Assembly (NCBI RefSeq): GCF_000380085.1
Contig: NZ_KB904556.1
Coordinates: forward strand, 1-64,000
Source: Streptococcus merionis DSM 19192
GTDB lineage: Bacteria; Bacillota; Bacilli; Lactobacillales; Streptococcaceae
DNA: 64,000 nucleotides
Reading direction: 5' to 3'
This document shows positions 18,507-27,114 of the stretch, piece after piece. The position numbers were made by a program, and so were the translations under genes. How positions within the stretch are numbered: the first letter of the stretch is position 1; each line of letters starts with the position of its first letter. A model generated the notes under the pieces. The model had not been told where the DNA came from. It saw nothing but the letters and a program-made list of their open reading frames with translations, and made no database searches.

Positions 18507-19634
18507 ATGAAAAAAACGAACACGAGCTATTTCTTACTGGCTACAGCAGTTCTACAATTAGCCCAACCTTACATGATTAAGGCAGATGAGCAAGCAGGAA
18601 ATACGCCTGCTGCATCAATAGCAGTGGCAGCTAACACTGCTGAGCCAGTAGCATTAGCCCAATCAGGAGATAATGCTGTTACCAAAGACGTTTCAGAAGC
18701 ATCAGAGGATCAATCTAAGACAAATGATAATACTCAGCCATCAGAAGCAACAACCACAGTAGTAGATAGTGAGAAAAAAGAAGAAAAGACTGGAACGAAA
18801 GCAGCAACGACTGAGGCAAAATCTCTCAAGACACTAGACGACAGTAAAATTAAAACTTGGATCGAAAAGCACCAATTCCAATTCGTACAGACACTATTTC
18901 GCACGGATGGTGAGAGCAAGGAAATTCATGCCAACGTTGATGGTTATCAAGCTCCCTTTGACTTGACTGGCTATACTTACTTGTCTTCTATCATCACAAC
19001 TACGGATAAAGGACCAGCTCTGGTTCACATTTACCGCGATGCGTCCTACATTGACAAGACTATTGTGCGGACAGAGTATTATGATGGCACTTCTGGTAAG
19101 AAAATTCAGGATGATCAGAAAGGCCAAGTATTTGCTGCGAAGATTGGTGATCGGAACTATTATTACGATGTTATTGTTGAGGAGAATGGTGAGAAGGTCT
19201 ACAAGATTTTTTATATGACTGAGCAAGACTTTATCAATTACGGTGGCAGTAACTATTACGTGCGTCTGACAGACTACACCCGTTTTATTGATCAAGCCAC
19301 TGGTCAGGAAATTGCGACTCAACAAGAAGGCTTTATCCCGATTTATGATGTGTCTGGTTACACATTTGCCTCCGCAGAAATTGTAGAAAAAGATGGCGTC
19401 AGCTACTTTGTGCAATCCTTTACCAAAAATGGTGCGACAGAAAAGGAGACAGGGGAAGATTCAAAACAAAAACCTCTGAATCAAAATGCAGTAGCTAAAA
19501 AAGCTAGTTCGCAGGCTACTAAAGCAAAATCAGCCTTGCCATCAACGGGTGAAGTTGCTTCAGTAGCAGGTTTTATCGGCCTAGGACTTCTTGCTATCCT
19601 TGCGATCTTTGGCATTAGCCGCCGTCGTAAATAA
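18507..19634 (+). CDS. LPXTG-anchored surface protein
   Basis: A 375-residue sortase substrate. Residues 1-26 form a signal peptide (MKKTNTSYFLLATAVLQLA, cut near KADEQ), residues about 30-110 are Ala/Thr/Glu-rich low-complexity sequence, and residues about 115-310 hold two similar beta-rich segments that recall MucBP-like modules (IDQATGQEIATQQEGF). The C-terminus has LPSTGE, a hydrophobic stretch and RRRK. Ribosome site TTTTAAGGAGACAACACC. A role in adhesion to mucin or another host ligand is inference. It is monocistronic, with a strong terminator after it. Confidence 0.92.
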   Translation: MKKTNTSYFLLATAVLQLAQPYMIKADEQAGNTPAASIAVAANTAEPVALAQSGDNAVTKDVSEASEDQSKTNDNTQPSEATTTVVDSEKKEEKTGTKAATTEAKSLKTLDDSKIKTWIEKHQFQFVQTLFRTDGESKEIHANVDGYQAPFDLTGYTYLSSIITTTDKGPALVHIYRDASYIDKTIVRTEYYDGTSGKKIQDDQKGQVFAAKIGDRNYYYDVIVEENGEKVYKIFYMTEQDFINYGGSNYYVRLTDYTRFIDQATGQEIATQQEGFIPIYDVSGYTFASAEIVEKDGVSYFVQSFTKNGATEKETGEDSKQKPLNQNAVAKKASSQATKAKSALPSTGEVASVAGFIGLGLLAILAIFGISRRRK

Positions 19635-19695
19635 AAGCATACAAAATCCAGTCAATGTACAAAGGCAGACAAATTGAACTCGGACTAAAAACTCG

Positions 19696-19758
19696 AAAAA
19701 AAGATAGCCTTCCTTGTGTTCGATGCACACGCGGAAGGCTATCTTTTTTCTTTTTTTA
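19696..19758. terminator. Strong bidirectional terminator after the LPXTG gene
   Basis: A 17-bp stem, AAAAAAGATAGCCTTCC with GGAAGGCTATCTTTTTT, followed by more T. The A run at the left makes it usable on the minus strand as well. Confidence 0.92.
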
Positions 19759-20108
19759 TTCATCTGAGCTGACAGAAAAGGTTTTGAGGGAATTAGAACC
19801 ATGGAAGTACAGTAAAATCCTTGAAAGTCAGAAACTCTTGTTAAATGAAGACTTTGCATTCACCGTTCAATAGTTTCCTTTAAGACCAGTTTTTCATTGC
19901 TTGTTGTTCGAAAAACAATTTAATTAAGGATTTGACTTATGAATACAGGTTCTAAATGCTTTTCTGTAAGGTGGTTGTTTCCTCTTGATTTAATCCGTTT
20001 ATAGTATTGGAAGGCGATGGTTCAAGAAAGCTTAAAGAAACACTTAACAAGCTTAGCGGTATTTTCCTATGAAGCACTTCTCAGAAGTTCAGCTATTTTT
20101 CTGTAGGC
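19759..20108. other. Intergenic gap with a decayed repeat copy
   Basis: No gene seen. At 19868-19899, read on the minus strand, lies a weak copy of the dispersed repeat (AAAAACTGGTCTTAAAGGAA). No terminator for lacD with a clear T run was found here. Confidence 0.4.
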
Positions 20109-21113
20109 TTAAGCTTTGAGTTCGACCTTATCTGTCCAAGGAGTGGCTGCTTCGTTGATGACGGCATTAAGCTCTTCCATGTTTTGGCGCCCATGCTTTG
20201 CTAGCCAAGCGCGTCCTGCCTCATCACCGTCTTTAGCATACACTGCCACAGAATCAGCCCAAGTAGCACGACCACAGAGAACGCCGTTAAAGGTGGAGCC
20301 GGCCTCTTTGGCAAAGCGCAGCGTATCTTGGAAAAGTTTAGCTGAAACACCTGCGCTAAGAAAGATAAATGGCAGGTGGGTCGCATCCGACTGAGCTTTA
20401 AAGAAGTTCAGCGCTTCTTGGCGTGTATGCAGTGGTGCTATACCGTCTTTGGTAAAACCTTCAACGTAAGCCATGTTGACAGGCACTTCAACCTTAAGGA
20501 CATCGATATTGTAGCGAGAATCTGAGAAAAGTTTCATCGCTTCAATAACCTTATGCGGCTTGATTTTAGCGTATTCTTCCCCCTTGACATCACTATCGCT
20601 AGCGTCATAGGTCAAAATTTCGAGGAAGTAGGGAATGTCTTCTGCGACACATTCTGACCCGACACGTTCGACCCAGGCTTTTTTGATGTCGTTGACGTCA
20701 TCACTCTCGTCAATGTCAAAGTAAATCAAGACCTTGACCGCGTCAGCACCTAATTCCTTGATGCGCTTAGCAGACCAGTTTGGCAAAAGATCAGGAATCC
20801 GACCGACTGTTGCTGCATCGTAGCCAGTTTTTTCGTAAGCAATGATCAAACCGCTATTTTCATGGCGCAATGCTGCCGCAGGCACACCGTATTCAGGATC
20901 CAAAAGGATAGATGTTGAAAATGGTGTCAACTCTTGAGAGATGAGTTCCTTGAAGTGAATGATGGACGAATCATCTGTAGAACCACCACCAGCTGTCATC
21001 ATCTTTCGAAGAGCGCCGCGCTGATCAATAGCCAGCGCACCAATCACATCGTTGTTATTGGACAGGTTTTTTAAATGCTGTAACTTGCTAGGAGTCAGTT
21101 TTAAAGTTGTCAT
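20109..21113 (-). CDS. lacD: Tagatose 1,6-bisphosphate aldolase
   Basis: A 334-residue class I aldolase of the LacD family, which splits tagatose 1,6-bisphosphate into DHAP and glyceraldehyde 3-phosphate. Seen: IGALAIDQRGALRKMM, the LLDPEYGVPAA segment, VLKVEVPVNM (with the Schiff-base lysine region) and FIFLSAGVSA. The start at 21113 gives proper spacing to AAAGG; an ATG two codons earlier touches that site. It belongs to the nagA-agaS group on the same strand, and would act last in GalNAc breakdown. A tagatose-6-phosphate kinase is needed but is not in the window. Confidence 0.94.
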   Translation of the reverse strand: MTTLKLTPSKLQHLKNLSNNNDVIGALAIDQRGALRKMMTAGGGSTDDSSIIHFKELISQELTPFSTSILLDPEYGVPAAALRHENSGLIIAYEKTGYDAATVGRIPDLLPNWSAKRIKELGADAVKVLIYFDIDESDDVNDIKKAWVERVGSECVAEDIPYFLEILTYDASDSDVKGEEYAKIKPHKVIEAMKLFSDSRYNIDVLKVEVPVNMAYVEGFTKDGIAPLHTRQEALNFFKAQSDATHLPFIFLSAGVSAKLFQDTLRFAKEAGSTFNGVLCGRATWADSVAVYAKDGDEAGRAWLAKHGRQNMEELNAVINEAATPWTDKVELKA

Positions 21114-21311
21114 AATCATCCTTTCTGAAATGGTTTGGGTAGTGCGAGGTCAAATGGAAATCGTAAAAACCTCTTTTCCACAACAAAAGCGCTTATCATA
21201 AAGCTATTCACTGTAAACAATTCTTGGAATGCAGTCACTATGCCATTAAACTGCTAATTTGCTGGCCAAAAGAAAGTCCTTTATGCAAGTTCTTTGCTTG
21301 TGAATGAAGAT

Positions 21312-22463
21312 TTAATGATTTTTAAAATAGGGTTGCCCATCAATGAAGGTCGCTTGAAGATTGAGCTCATCATCTAGAACGATAAAGTCGGCTGGATAAC
21401 CAGGGTCAATCTTACCGCAGCGGTCGTCAATGCCAACTGAGGCAGCTGGGTTGAGACTGGCCATACGAAGGGCCTCAGCTGGGGTGGCATTGCCCCACTT
21501 GACCACGTTTTGGACAGCTTGGATGAGTTCAAGTACAGAGCCAGCTAGACTACCGTTGTGCTTGAGTCGGGCTGTACCATCTTTCACGATAACGTCAAAT
21601 TCACCGAGGGTAGACTCGCACTCACCCATACCACCTGCCCGCATGCAGTCGGTGATCAACACAGTCTTTTTAGGACCAGCAGCCTGCATGACGATTTTAG
21701 CAGAAGCAGGATGAACGTGATGCCCATCGCAAATCAATTCATCAAATTGACCAAGAGTAAGAGCAGATCCGACGACACCAGGTTCGCGGTGGTGAAGCCC
21801 CCGCATGCCATTGTAGGTGTGGACAAAGATATTGGCGCCAGCCTCAACAGCTGCACGGCATTCTTCATAGGTGGCATCCGTGTGGGCAATGGCACTATAA
21901 ATGTTCATGGACTTAGCCTGCTTGATAAAGTCAATAGCTCCCTCGCGCTCTGGTGCGAGAGCAATTTTCTTGACCCAACCGTGGGATTTTTCCTGCCATT
22001 CTTCTAGGTAGTCAATGTCAGGATCGCTCATATAGCTTGGGTTTTGAGCGCCCTTGTAAACCTCGCTAAAGAAAGGTCCCTCTAGAAAAATTCCCTGAAT
22101 TTTAGCGCCAGGAGTATTCTTGGCATGTTCGCCAACAGTTTGGCAAACAGCGTTGAGAAGTTCACGTGGAGCGGTCAAAGTGGTAGGTAGGTAGGAGGTT
22201 ACTCCACAAGATGGCAGACCGTCTGAGATAATACGCAGGCTCTCGGCCGAATTGTCCATAACGTCGTGGCCCATAAAGCCATGAATGTGGGTATCAACGA
22301 GGCCAGGGGCAATGCTAAAGCTACTGTAATCTAAAATAGTACCATCCGTTGGTTTATCGGTCTGATAGCTACCAAAAGTACCATTATCAAGAATGGGGAG
22401 ATAGCCTGGTCCCTTGATTTCATCAGTAAAGTAAAATTGTTTTGCAAAAAGATAAGTTGTCAT
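21312..22463 (-). CDS. nagA: N-acetylglucosamine/galactosamine-6-phosphate deacetylase
   Basis: A 383-residue amidohydrolase. Metal and catalytic motifs: VDTHIHGFMGHD, FLEGPF, AIAHTDATYEE, HTYNGMRGLHHREPG and LITDCMRAGG. NagA enzymes deacetylate GlcNAc-6-P; homologues in GalNAc loci (AgaA/GnbF) act on GalNAc-6-P. The location between agaS and lacD argues for the GalNAc substrate. AAAGG ribosome site. The gene ends 199 bases before lacD and begins 11 bases after the agaS stop, so it shares the agaS transcript. Confidence 0.93.
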   Translation of the reverse strand: MTTYLFAKQFYFTDEIKGPGYLPILDNGTFGSYQTDKPTDGTILDYSSFSIAPGLVDTHIHGFMGHDVMDNSAESLRIISDGLPSCGVTSYLPTTLTAPRELLNAVCQTVGEHAKNTPGAKIQGIFLEGPFFSEVYKGAQNPSYMSDPDIDYLEEWQEKSHGWVKKIALAPEREGAIDFIKQAKSMNIYSAIAHTDATYEECRAAVEAGANIFVHTYNGMRGLHHREPGVVGSALTLGQFDELICDGHHVHPASAKIVMQAAGPKKTVLITDCMRAGGMGECESTLGEFDVIVKDGTARLKHNGSLAGSVLELIQAVQNVVKWGNATPAEALRMASLNPAASVGIDDRCGKIDPGYPADFIVLDDELNLQATFIDGQPYFKNH

Positions 22464-22474
22464 GATTTGCCTTT

Positions 22475-23635
22475 CTAAGTAAAGGGATGAATGGTAACTC
22501 CTTTTACGACACGATTGACAGTGCCGCTTGGAGATGGTGTGTCAGGTTTATTGTCTACCTTAATGGAGGTAAGGAGTGCAACTGTCTGACCGAAAATAGC
22601 ATAGGGCAGAGCTAGATAACCATCAGGGATATTGGCCAGTTCAGCGTCCAGAGTAAAGCTGTTTCCATTAAAGGTGGTGTTCTGATTGATTTGAACGCCA
22701 CAGACCAGAGAAGCAATATCATCGCTAGCTAATTCATTGAGGATATCAATGTCGTATTGGCGGGTGTAAGAATCATTGGAGACAAAGACAAAGACCAGAG
22801 ATTTATCGTTGACGAAGGATTTTGGTCCATGACGAAAGCCCATCGAAGAGTCAAAGGCAGTAGCAATACGGCCAGCGGTCAATTCTAAGATTTTGAGTTG
22901 CACTTCACGGGCAAGTCCAGCTAGAGCACCAGAGCCGAGATAGATGACACGGTCAAAATCTCGGTTGATGTAGGCTTGGATTTTCTCTTCTGATTCAATA
23001 ATGCTCTTTCCTGCCTTGACAATAGCCTTGACATAGTCTTCTTTGGAAGTCAGATCCGTCTGATCAAAGACCAAGATAGCTGTGAGAGACATACAAGTGA
23101 AGCTCCCTGTCATGGCAAAGCCAGCGTCGTTGGAACGCTCAGGCATCATGAGCAGAAGATTACGCTCGTCATCGCTAGCTTTTTGAGCCAGTTTGCCCTC
23201 TGGCGCGCAGGTAATGGTAATCTGATAGAAATCGTTGACGATTTGCTGGCCCAACTCAACGCTGGCGACACTTTCAGGAGAGTTACCAGAGCGCGCAAAG
23301 GAGACAAGAAGCGTTGGCTCATCGCTCTTGAAATAGTCTTGAGGATTTGAGACCAAATGTGTTGTGGCTACTGATTGGAAGTCAAAGTGCTTCTCATCAC
23401 CGACTCGCTTCAGATAAGGTAAGATAGTGTCTCCAACATACTGAGACGTTCCAGCACCCGTAAAAATAACGCGTAACTTGGTTGCTGGTAATTTGTCAAG
23501 AAAGGCTGTGATACGCTCAAGATTAGCCTTGTAATAGTCAAGAGTCTCCAGCCAGAGTTCAGGTTGCTGACGAATCTCGCGAGTCGTGATCTCGGCTCCT
23601 AGGGACTCCAATTCAGCGGTTGATAAATGGAACAT
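22475..23635 (-). CDS. agaS: Tagatose-6-phosphate ketose/aldose isomerase (GalN-6-P deaminase)
   Basis: A 386-residue protein with two SIS domains: FTGAGTSQYVGDT in the first, YLGSGALAGLAREVQLK and SSMGFRHGPKSF in the second. AgaS deaminates and isomerises galactosamine 6-phosphate to tagatose 6-phosphate. AGGAGAG ribosome site. It follows the GntR gene by 39 bases and precedes nagA, the same content as the gnb operon of Lactobacillus casei and the aga genes of enteric bacteria. AgaS activity has been assigned in those systems; here it is inferred from context and sequence. Confidence 0.93.
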   Translation of the reverse strand: MFHLSTAELESLGAEITTREIRQQPELWLETLDYYKANLERITAFLDKLPATKLRVIFTGAGTSQYVGDTILPYLKRVGDEKHFDFQSVATTHLVSNPQDYFKSDEPTLLVSFARSGNSPESVASVELGQQIVNDFYQITITCAPEGKLAQKASDDERNLLLMMPERSNDAGFAMTGSFTCMSLTAILVFDQTDLTSKEDYVKAIVKAGKSIIESEEKIQAYINRDFDRVIYLGSGALAGLAREVQLKILELTAGRIATAFDSSMGFRHGPKSFVNDKSLVFVFVSNDSYTRQYDIDILNELASDDIASLVCGVQINQNTTFNGNSFTLDAELANIPDGYLALPYAIFGQTVALLTSIKVDNKPDTPSPSGTVNRVVKGVTIHPFT

Positions 23636-23674
23636 ATATGCTCTCCTAATGGTTTGATTGGTAAAATAGCTTGA

Positions 23675-24397
23675 TTACTGGTTTTGATAATGCCGCACCT
23701 GATAGTAGAAACAATCGTGCCTAGCGACACTGCGCGTGTACTCGACAATGGTACGGTCTGGATTATAGGCTTTTCGCGTCAGACTGAGACAAGCGTCACC
23801 TGCTACAGCGTCTAAATGGGCTGCCTGTTCCTTGCTTAACAGATCAGCTGTAAAAATCTCATCTGCAAATAAAATGCGTTGGTCATAAGCGGTTTCAAAT
23901 AGTTCGTAGAGAGACTGCTCTTCCAGCTTATGGCTGATTAAATTCGGAAAAAGCTGGGCGGGTAGATAAGTCATTTCCAGCATCATTGGCCGTTTATCTG
24001 CTAAGCGAAGCCGATAAAGATACCAGACAGGTGTCTGTTCAGGGATTTCAAGCTCTTCTGCGACAAAAGTATCAGCGATGACTTGCCCAAAACTGAGTAT
24101 CTTACTGCTGGGGATTTTTCCAATAGCCTGCATTTGTTCGCTAAAACTATAGCCCATACTGAGCTTCGGACGATCCTGCCAAGCATCGGAGGTAAAGGTT
24201 CCTTTGCCATGTTGTCTGGAAATATAACCGAGACTCTCAAGATGGTCTAGAGCTGTACGAACAGTCGTTCGACTAACGTCATATTGTCTACAGATTTCCC
24301 GCTCAGATAGAAACTTTTGAGGACTCTCTAGCTGTTTAATTTTTCGAATGAGCTGCTCACTCAATTGAAGGTAAAGGGGTTTTGGTTCAATCATCAT
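23675..24397 (-). CDS. GntR family regulator (HutC/UTRA type) of the GalNAc genes
   Basis: A 240-residue regulator with an N-terminal winged helix (FLSEREICRQYDVSRTTVRTAL, split over residues 29-50) and a C-terminal UTRA ligand domain, typically sensing a sugar phosphate. It is the first gene of the GntR-agaS-nagA(-lacD) unit. A perfect palindrome lies 16 bases upstream of its start, at the predicted promoter, so it probably represses itself and the downstream genes until GalNAc-6-P or a related phosphosugar appears. GGGAGGT ribosome site. Confidence 0.9.
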   Translation of the reverse strand: MMIEPKPLYLQLSEQLIRKIKQLESPQKFLSEREICRQYDVSRTTVRTALDHLESLGYISRQHGKGTFTSDAWQDRPKLSMGYSFSEQMQAIGKIPSSKILSFGQVIADTFVAEELEIPEQTPVWYLYRLRLADKRPMMLEMTYLPAQLFPNLISHKLEEQSLYELFETAYDQRILFADEIFTADLLSKEQAAHLDAVAGDACLSLTRKAYNPDRTIVEYTRSVARHDCFYYQVRHYQNQ

Positions 24398-24412
24398 TCA
24401 TATCTACCTCCC

Positions 24413-24430
24413 AACTGGTAGTGACCAGTT
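24413..24430. promoter_or_regulatory. Operator palindrome for the GntR regulator
   Basis: AACTGGT-AGTG-ACCAGTT is a perfect 7-bp inverted repeat with a 4-base centre, similar in form to NagR/YvoA sites (TGGT...ACCA). It lies just downstream of a TACAAT -10 (24437-24442, minus strand), where a bound repressor would block transcription. Confidence 0.75.
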
Positions 24431-24677
24431 ACCTATATTGTACCTCTTTGCCATAGAGAAAGCTAGGGAATAATTTACCAAAATTGAATAACTTTTTAAC
24501 GAAAAAGCTCAAGTGTAAACTGGCTTAAAAGATAGAGCAACGTTGCTTAAAAAAGCATGCCAGGTGATCCTCTGATTTTGTGACAGCTTTATTCTAAATT
24601 TTAATGTTTATAAGCGAGAGACTGAGGCATGTTTTTGAAGTGGAAAGCTGTGCTTTTTTTATACGTTGAAGCATTAT

Positions 24678-24705
24678 AAAAAACGCCAGCAAAATGGCGT
24701 TTTTT
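24678..24705. terminator. Terminator after the AraC gene
   Basis: AAAACGCCA-GCAAAA-TGGCGTTTT with A and T runs on either side; usable on both strands. It closes the AraC gene on the minus strand. Confidence 0.88.
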
Positions 24706-24712
24706 GAGGTTT

Positions 24713-25861
24713 TTAAATTTGTTTGTAGAGTTTTTTAGCGTAGCTAGATGGGGAATAGCCTAGGGCGTGTTTAAAGGATCTTGAGAAGGCTGGAAGAGAG
24801 CGGTAACCAACTAAAAGTGCAATTTCTGTGAGAGAGTAGCTTGAGTCACGCATTAGAATCTTGGCTTGTTTCAGACGTTGCTCTTCAATATAGGCATGAG
24901 GCTGCATGCCTATATAGCGGTGGAAGAGGGATTGAATGATGGAGCGCGACATCCCAAAGGCTTGGGTCACATCAATAACGCGAGCCTCAGGATGTTCTTT
25001 GATGTAGGCTGTGATCTGCTGAGCTAGATCTTGATCATACTTCTCCTTCATGGACGTTCCTTTGGACGGGGAAGGGCTGGTCTCGCTAACCAGAGAAAGG
25101 ATGAATAATTTTAAGCGAGCAAGCAAGTGATCGCTTTTGTAAGGAAGGCTCTCCTCTTCGCTAACTCTAATAAAGGTTTCTACCTGAGAAATTTGTCCAG
25201 AATTGAGGTGGAATACCTTATCGAAAAACTGTGGATCTGTCAAGGTCATATCAAAGAGGATAGTGATATAGGTTGTCGTCTCGTCCGTTGTAACAGCCTG
25301 AGAATGAACTTGGTCTTTTTGATATAAGATGGCGTCATTCTTTCCAAGCTGGTAAGTCACCCCATCAACCGTGGTTTCTAGCTGTCCCTGCTCAACAATA
25401 GTTAGTTCACAAAAATGATGTTGCTCCGGTCCGAAATGATAAGGGGCTTTTTTTACCTGATAGTAAAGCGTGAAAATCTCTGCGATTTGAATGACAGGAG
25501 CAATAGGCTCCCAAGAAATTTCGCAAGATAAAGTGGTTTCAGATTCATCTGAAAAAGGAGCAAGCTTTTTTTCAATGACACTTACTTCAGAAACACTCGT
25601 CAAGTTGTAAAAGATACCAGGTTTGATTTTGATGGTGCCATGGAGAATGAATTTCTCGTAAGGGCCCTCTGGATTTTCGGAAACGACTAAGAGAGTAATG
25701 CCTGATTTAGCCGAGACAAAGACTGGTTTTTCACTTGATAAGACAGAGGACACGCTATTTTTGGTCAAAGAGATACTGCTAGCTTGGTAGGACTTAGGTC
25801 CTGGTCCAGAAACAGATTTAAAGTAAAGGTTCTTATCGATTGCGGATGTCTTTGTAAACAT
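24713..25861 (-). CDS. AraC family transcriptional regulator
   Basis: A 382-residue regulator. The first about 130 residues look like a divergent beta domain, a second cupin-like domain follows (PEQHHFCELTIVEQGQLETT, about 145-215), and the C-terminal 100 residues are an AraC double helix-turn-helix ending VGYRSLPAFSRSFKHALGYS. AAAGG ribosome site. It sits between two GntR genes inside the GalNAc/galacto-N-biose locus and is followed by its own terminator. It is probably an activator of this or a linked sugar pathway; the ligand is unknown. Confidence 0.9.
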   Translation of the reverse strand: MFTKTSAIDKNLYFKSVSGPGPKSYQASSISLTKNSVSSVLSSEKPVFVSAKSGITLLVVSENPEGPYEKFILHGTIKIKPGIFYNLTSVSEVSVIEKKLAPFSDESETTLSCEISWEPIAPVIQIAEIFTLYYQVKKAPYHFGPEQHHFCELTIVEQGQLETTVDGVTYQLGKNDAILYQKDQVHSQAVTTDETTTYITILFDMTLTDPQFFDKVFHLNSGQISQVETFIRVSEEESLPYKSDHLLARLKLFILSLVSETSPSPSKGTSMKEKYDQDLAQQITAYIKEHPEARVIDVTQAFGMSRSIIQSLFHRYIGMQPHAYIEEQRLKQAKILMRDSSYSLTEIALLVGYRSLPAFSRSFKHALGYSPSSYAKKLYKQI

Positions 25862-25900
25862 AGTAGGCAGCCTTTCAATAAATTAGAGCAAAGCCGGAGG

Positions 25901-26605
25901 TCAGTCTGAGGATAGTTTGAACTTGTAAAAGTCCCATTTTTTGTAAGATTCTACATATTCAAAGACCTGCTGACTGGTCTCGTTAAAGGTTGTATGAACT
26001 TGTAAAACAGTGGGTTCAGTTGGATCAATCTCTAAGATTTTAGCGATAGAATCTGGCGTAGGGAAGCTAATCTCGTTAGTTTCGATAAAGGCTTCCTCGT
26101 TGAGATGAAGGTCATATGCCGTCTTGAAATGCTGGTAGATCGAACTGTAGTAAGAAAGGTCATTCTTGCTGGTGTCAATAAATTGCTCAGGGATAAACGA
26201 TTTTTGATAAATATAAGGCACTCCCTCAGCGCGACGGAGACGTTCAATGCGGAAGTAGGCGTCTTTTTTACCAAGCTTTAATAAGTTAAGGATAGCAGGG
26301 TCTTGCTCTCGGACAAGAGCTAGAACCGTGACATCGTCCTTATCGAAAGGAAAGACTTCCACATCAGAGAAGCGGACGCGCTTGCCTTTGCGGGCACGGG
26401 ATACGAAGGTTCCCTTGCCTTGACGACGCGTCAGATAGCCTTCTGTGACCAAATCATTGAGGGCACGGATGACGGTTATAGAGCTAACTTGGAAAATATC
26501 CATGAGCTCGGCTTCCGTATAAAACTTATCGCCGTTTTCAAATTTTCCAGAGCGTAATTGTTGCTTGAGATCATTTTTGATCATCTGATATTTTGGGATT
26601 CTCAT
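25901..26605 (-). CDS. GntR family regulator divergent from bgaC
   Basis: A 234-residue GntR/HutC regulator with winged helix YTEAELMDIFQVSSITVIRA and a UTRA domain. The start at 26605 has AAAGGAC upstream and matches the family's usual beginning (MRIPKYQMIKNDL). It is divergent from the beta-galactosidase gene, the position of BgaR in S. pneumoniae and GnbR in L. casei, so it is the likely repressor of bgaC and the PTS genes. It shares the 509-base divergent region. Confidence 0.9.
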   Translation of the reverse strand: MRIPKYQMIKNDLKQQLRSGKFENGDKFYTEAELMDIFQVSSITVIRALNDLVTEGYLTRRQGKGTFVSRARKGKRVRFSDVEVFPFDKDDVTVLALVREQDPAILNLLKLGKKDAYFRIERLRRAEGVPYIYQKSFIPEQFIDTSKNDLSYYSSIYQHFKTAYDLHLNEEAFIETNEISFPTPDSIAKILEIDPTEPTVLQVHTTFNETSQQVFEYVESYKKWDFYKFKLSSD

Positions 26606-26924
26606 GATGGAAGTCCTTTCTAGTATGATTTTAGCCTTTAGAACCGACATTCACAAGCAAAATACTTTAATTCGGGGAACCGTTTTTCGGCAATCAAGGT
26701 TATTTTGAAAAATGACCAGTGAGCAACGTAAAAAGACACCTTGAATAAAAGTGTAGAGCTGTAAAGACGGGATCTTAAGCCATTTCTTGATTATAATATT
26801 AACATAATTTACACATTTATGAAAGAATAAGTCGGTTTTGCCGCTAAAATAAAATAATTGTCAAAAAAGAGATGGATTGGTTAAAATAGTAAGCTAAAAT
26901 GATTAAAAATGTTAAAAAATCACC
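26606..26924. other. Divergent regulatory region, left part
   Basis: No gene seen. A copy of the dispersed repeat (GACACCTTGAATAAAAGTGT) lies at 26728-26765. The rest is very AT-rich, with several TTAAAAT-like stretches towards the bgaC promoter. Confidence 0.4.
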
Positions 26925-26976
26925 TTGACTTTTGATTCAGGTAGATATATTATATCAATATACGAAAGCGCTTTTA
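26925..26976 (+). promoter_or_regulatory. bgaC promoter with cre site
   Basis: TTGACT (26925-26930), 17 bases, TATTAT (26948-26953). A cre-like sequence CGAAAGCGCTTTTA (26963-26976, 12 of 14 to the CcpA consensus) begins right after the start point, fitting catabolite repression by blockage. A 13-bp palindrome GATATATTATATC (26944-26956) covers the -10 and may be the site of the divergent GntR regulator. Confidence 0.8.
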
Positions 26977-27114
26977 AAATAAAACCTGTGGACTAAAAAG
27001 TGGTTGTTGGCTGATTAGCCACTTCAATAACGATCAGTCTCAGCATTTTGAGACCTGTTGTCTGTCTTTTATGTGTTTTTTATGGTTTCATATCTTATGT
27101 AAGGAGGAATTTGG

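Noticed and set aside
18894..19415. 173-codon antisense frame inside the LPXTG gene
   Set aside because: It is the mirror of a biased coding sequence and has no ribosome site or family motif.
21187..21194. cre site before lacD (AAGCGCTT core)
   Set aside because: Only the 8-base core fits; the outer TG and CA positions do not.
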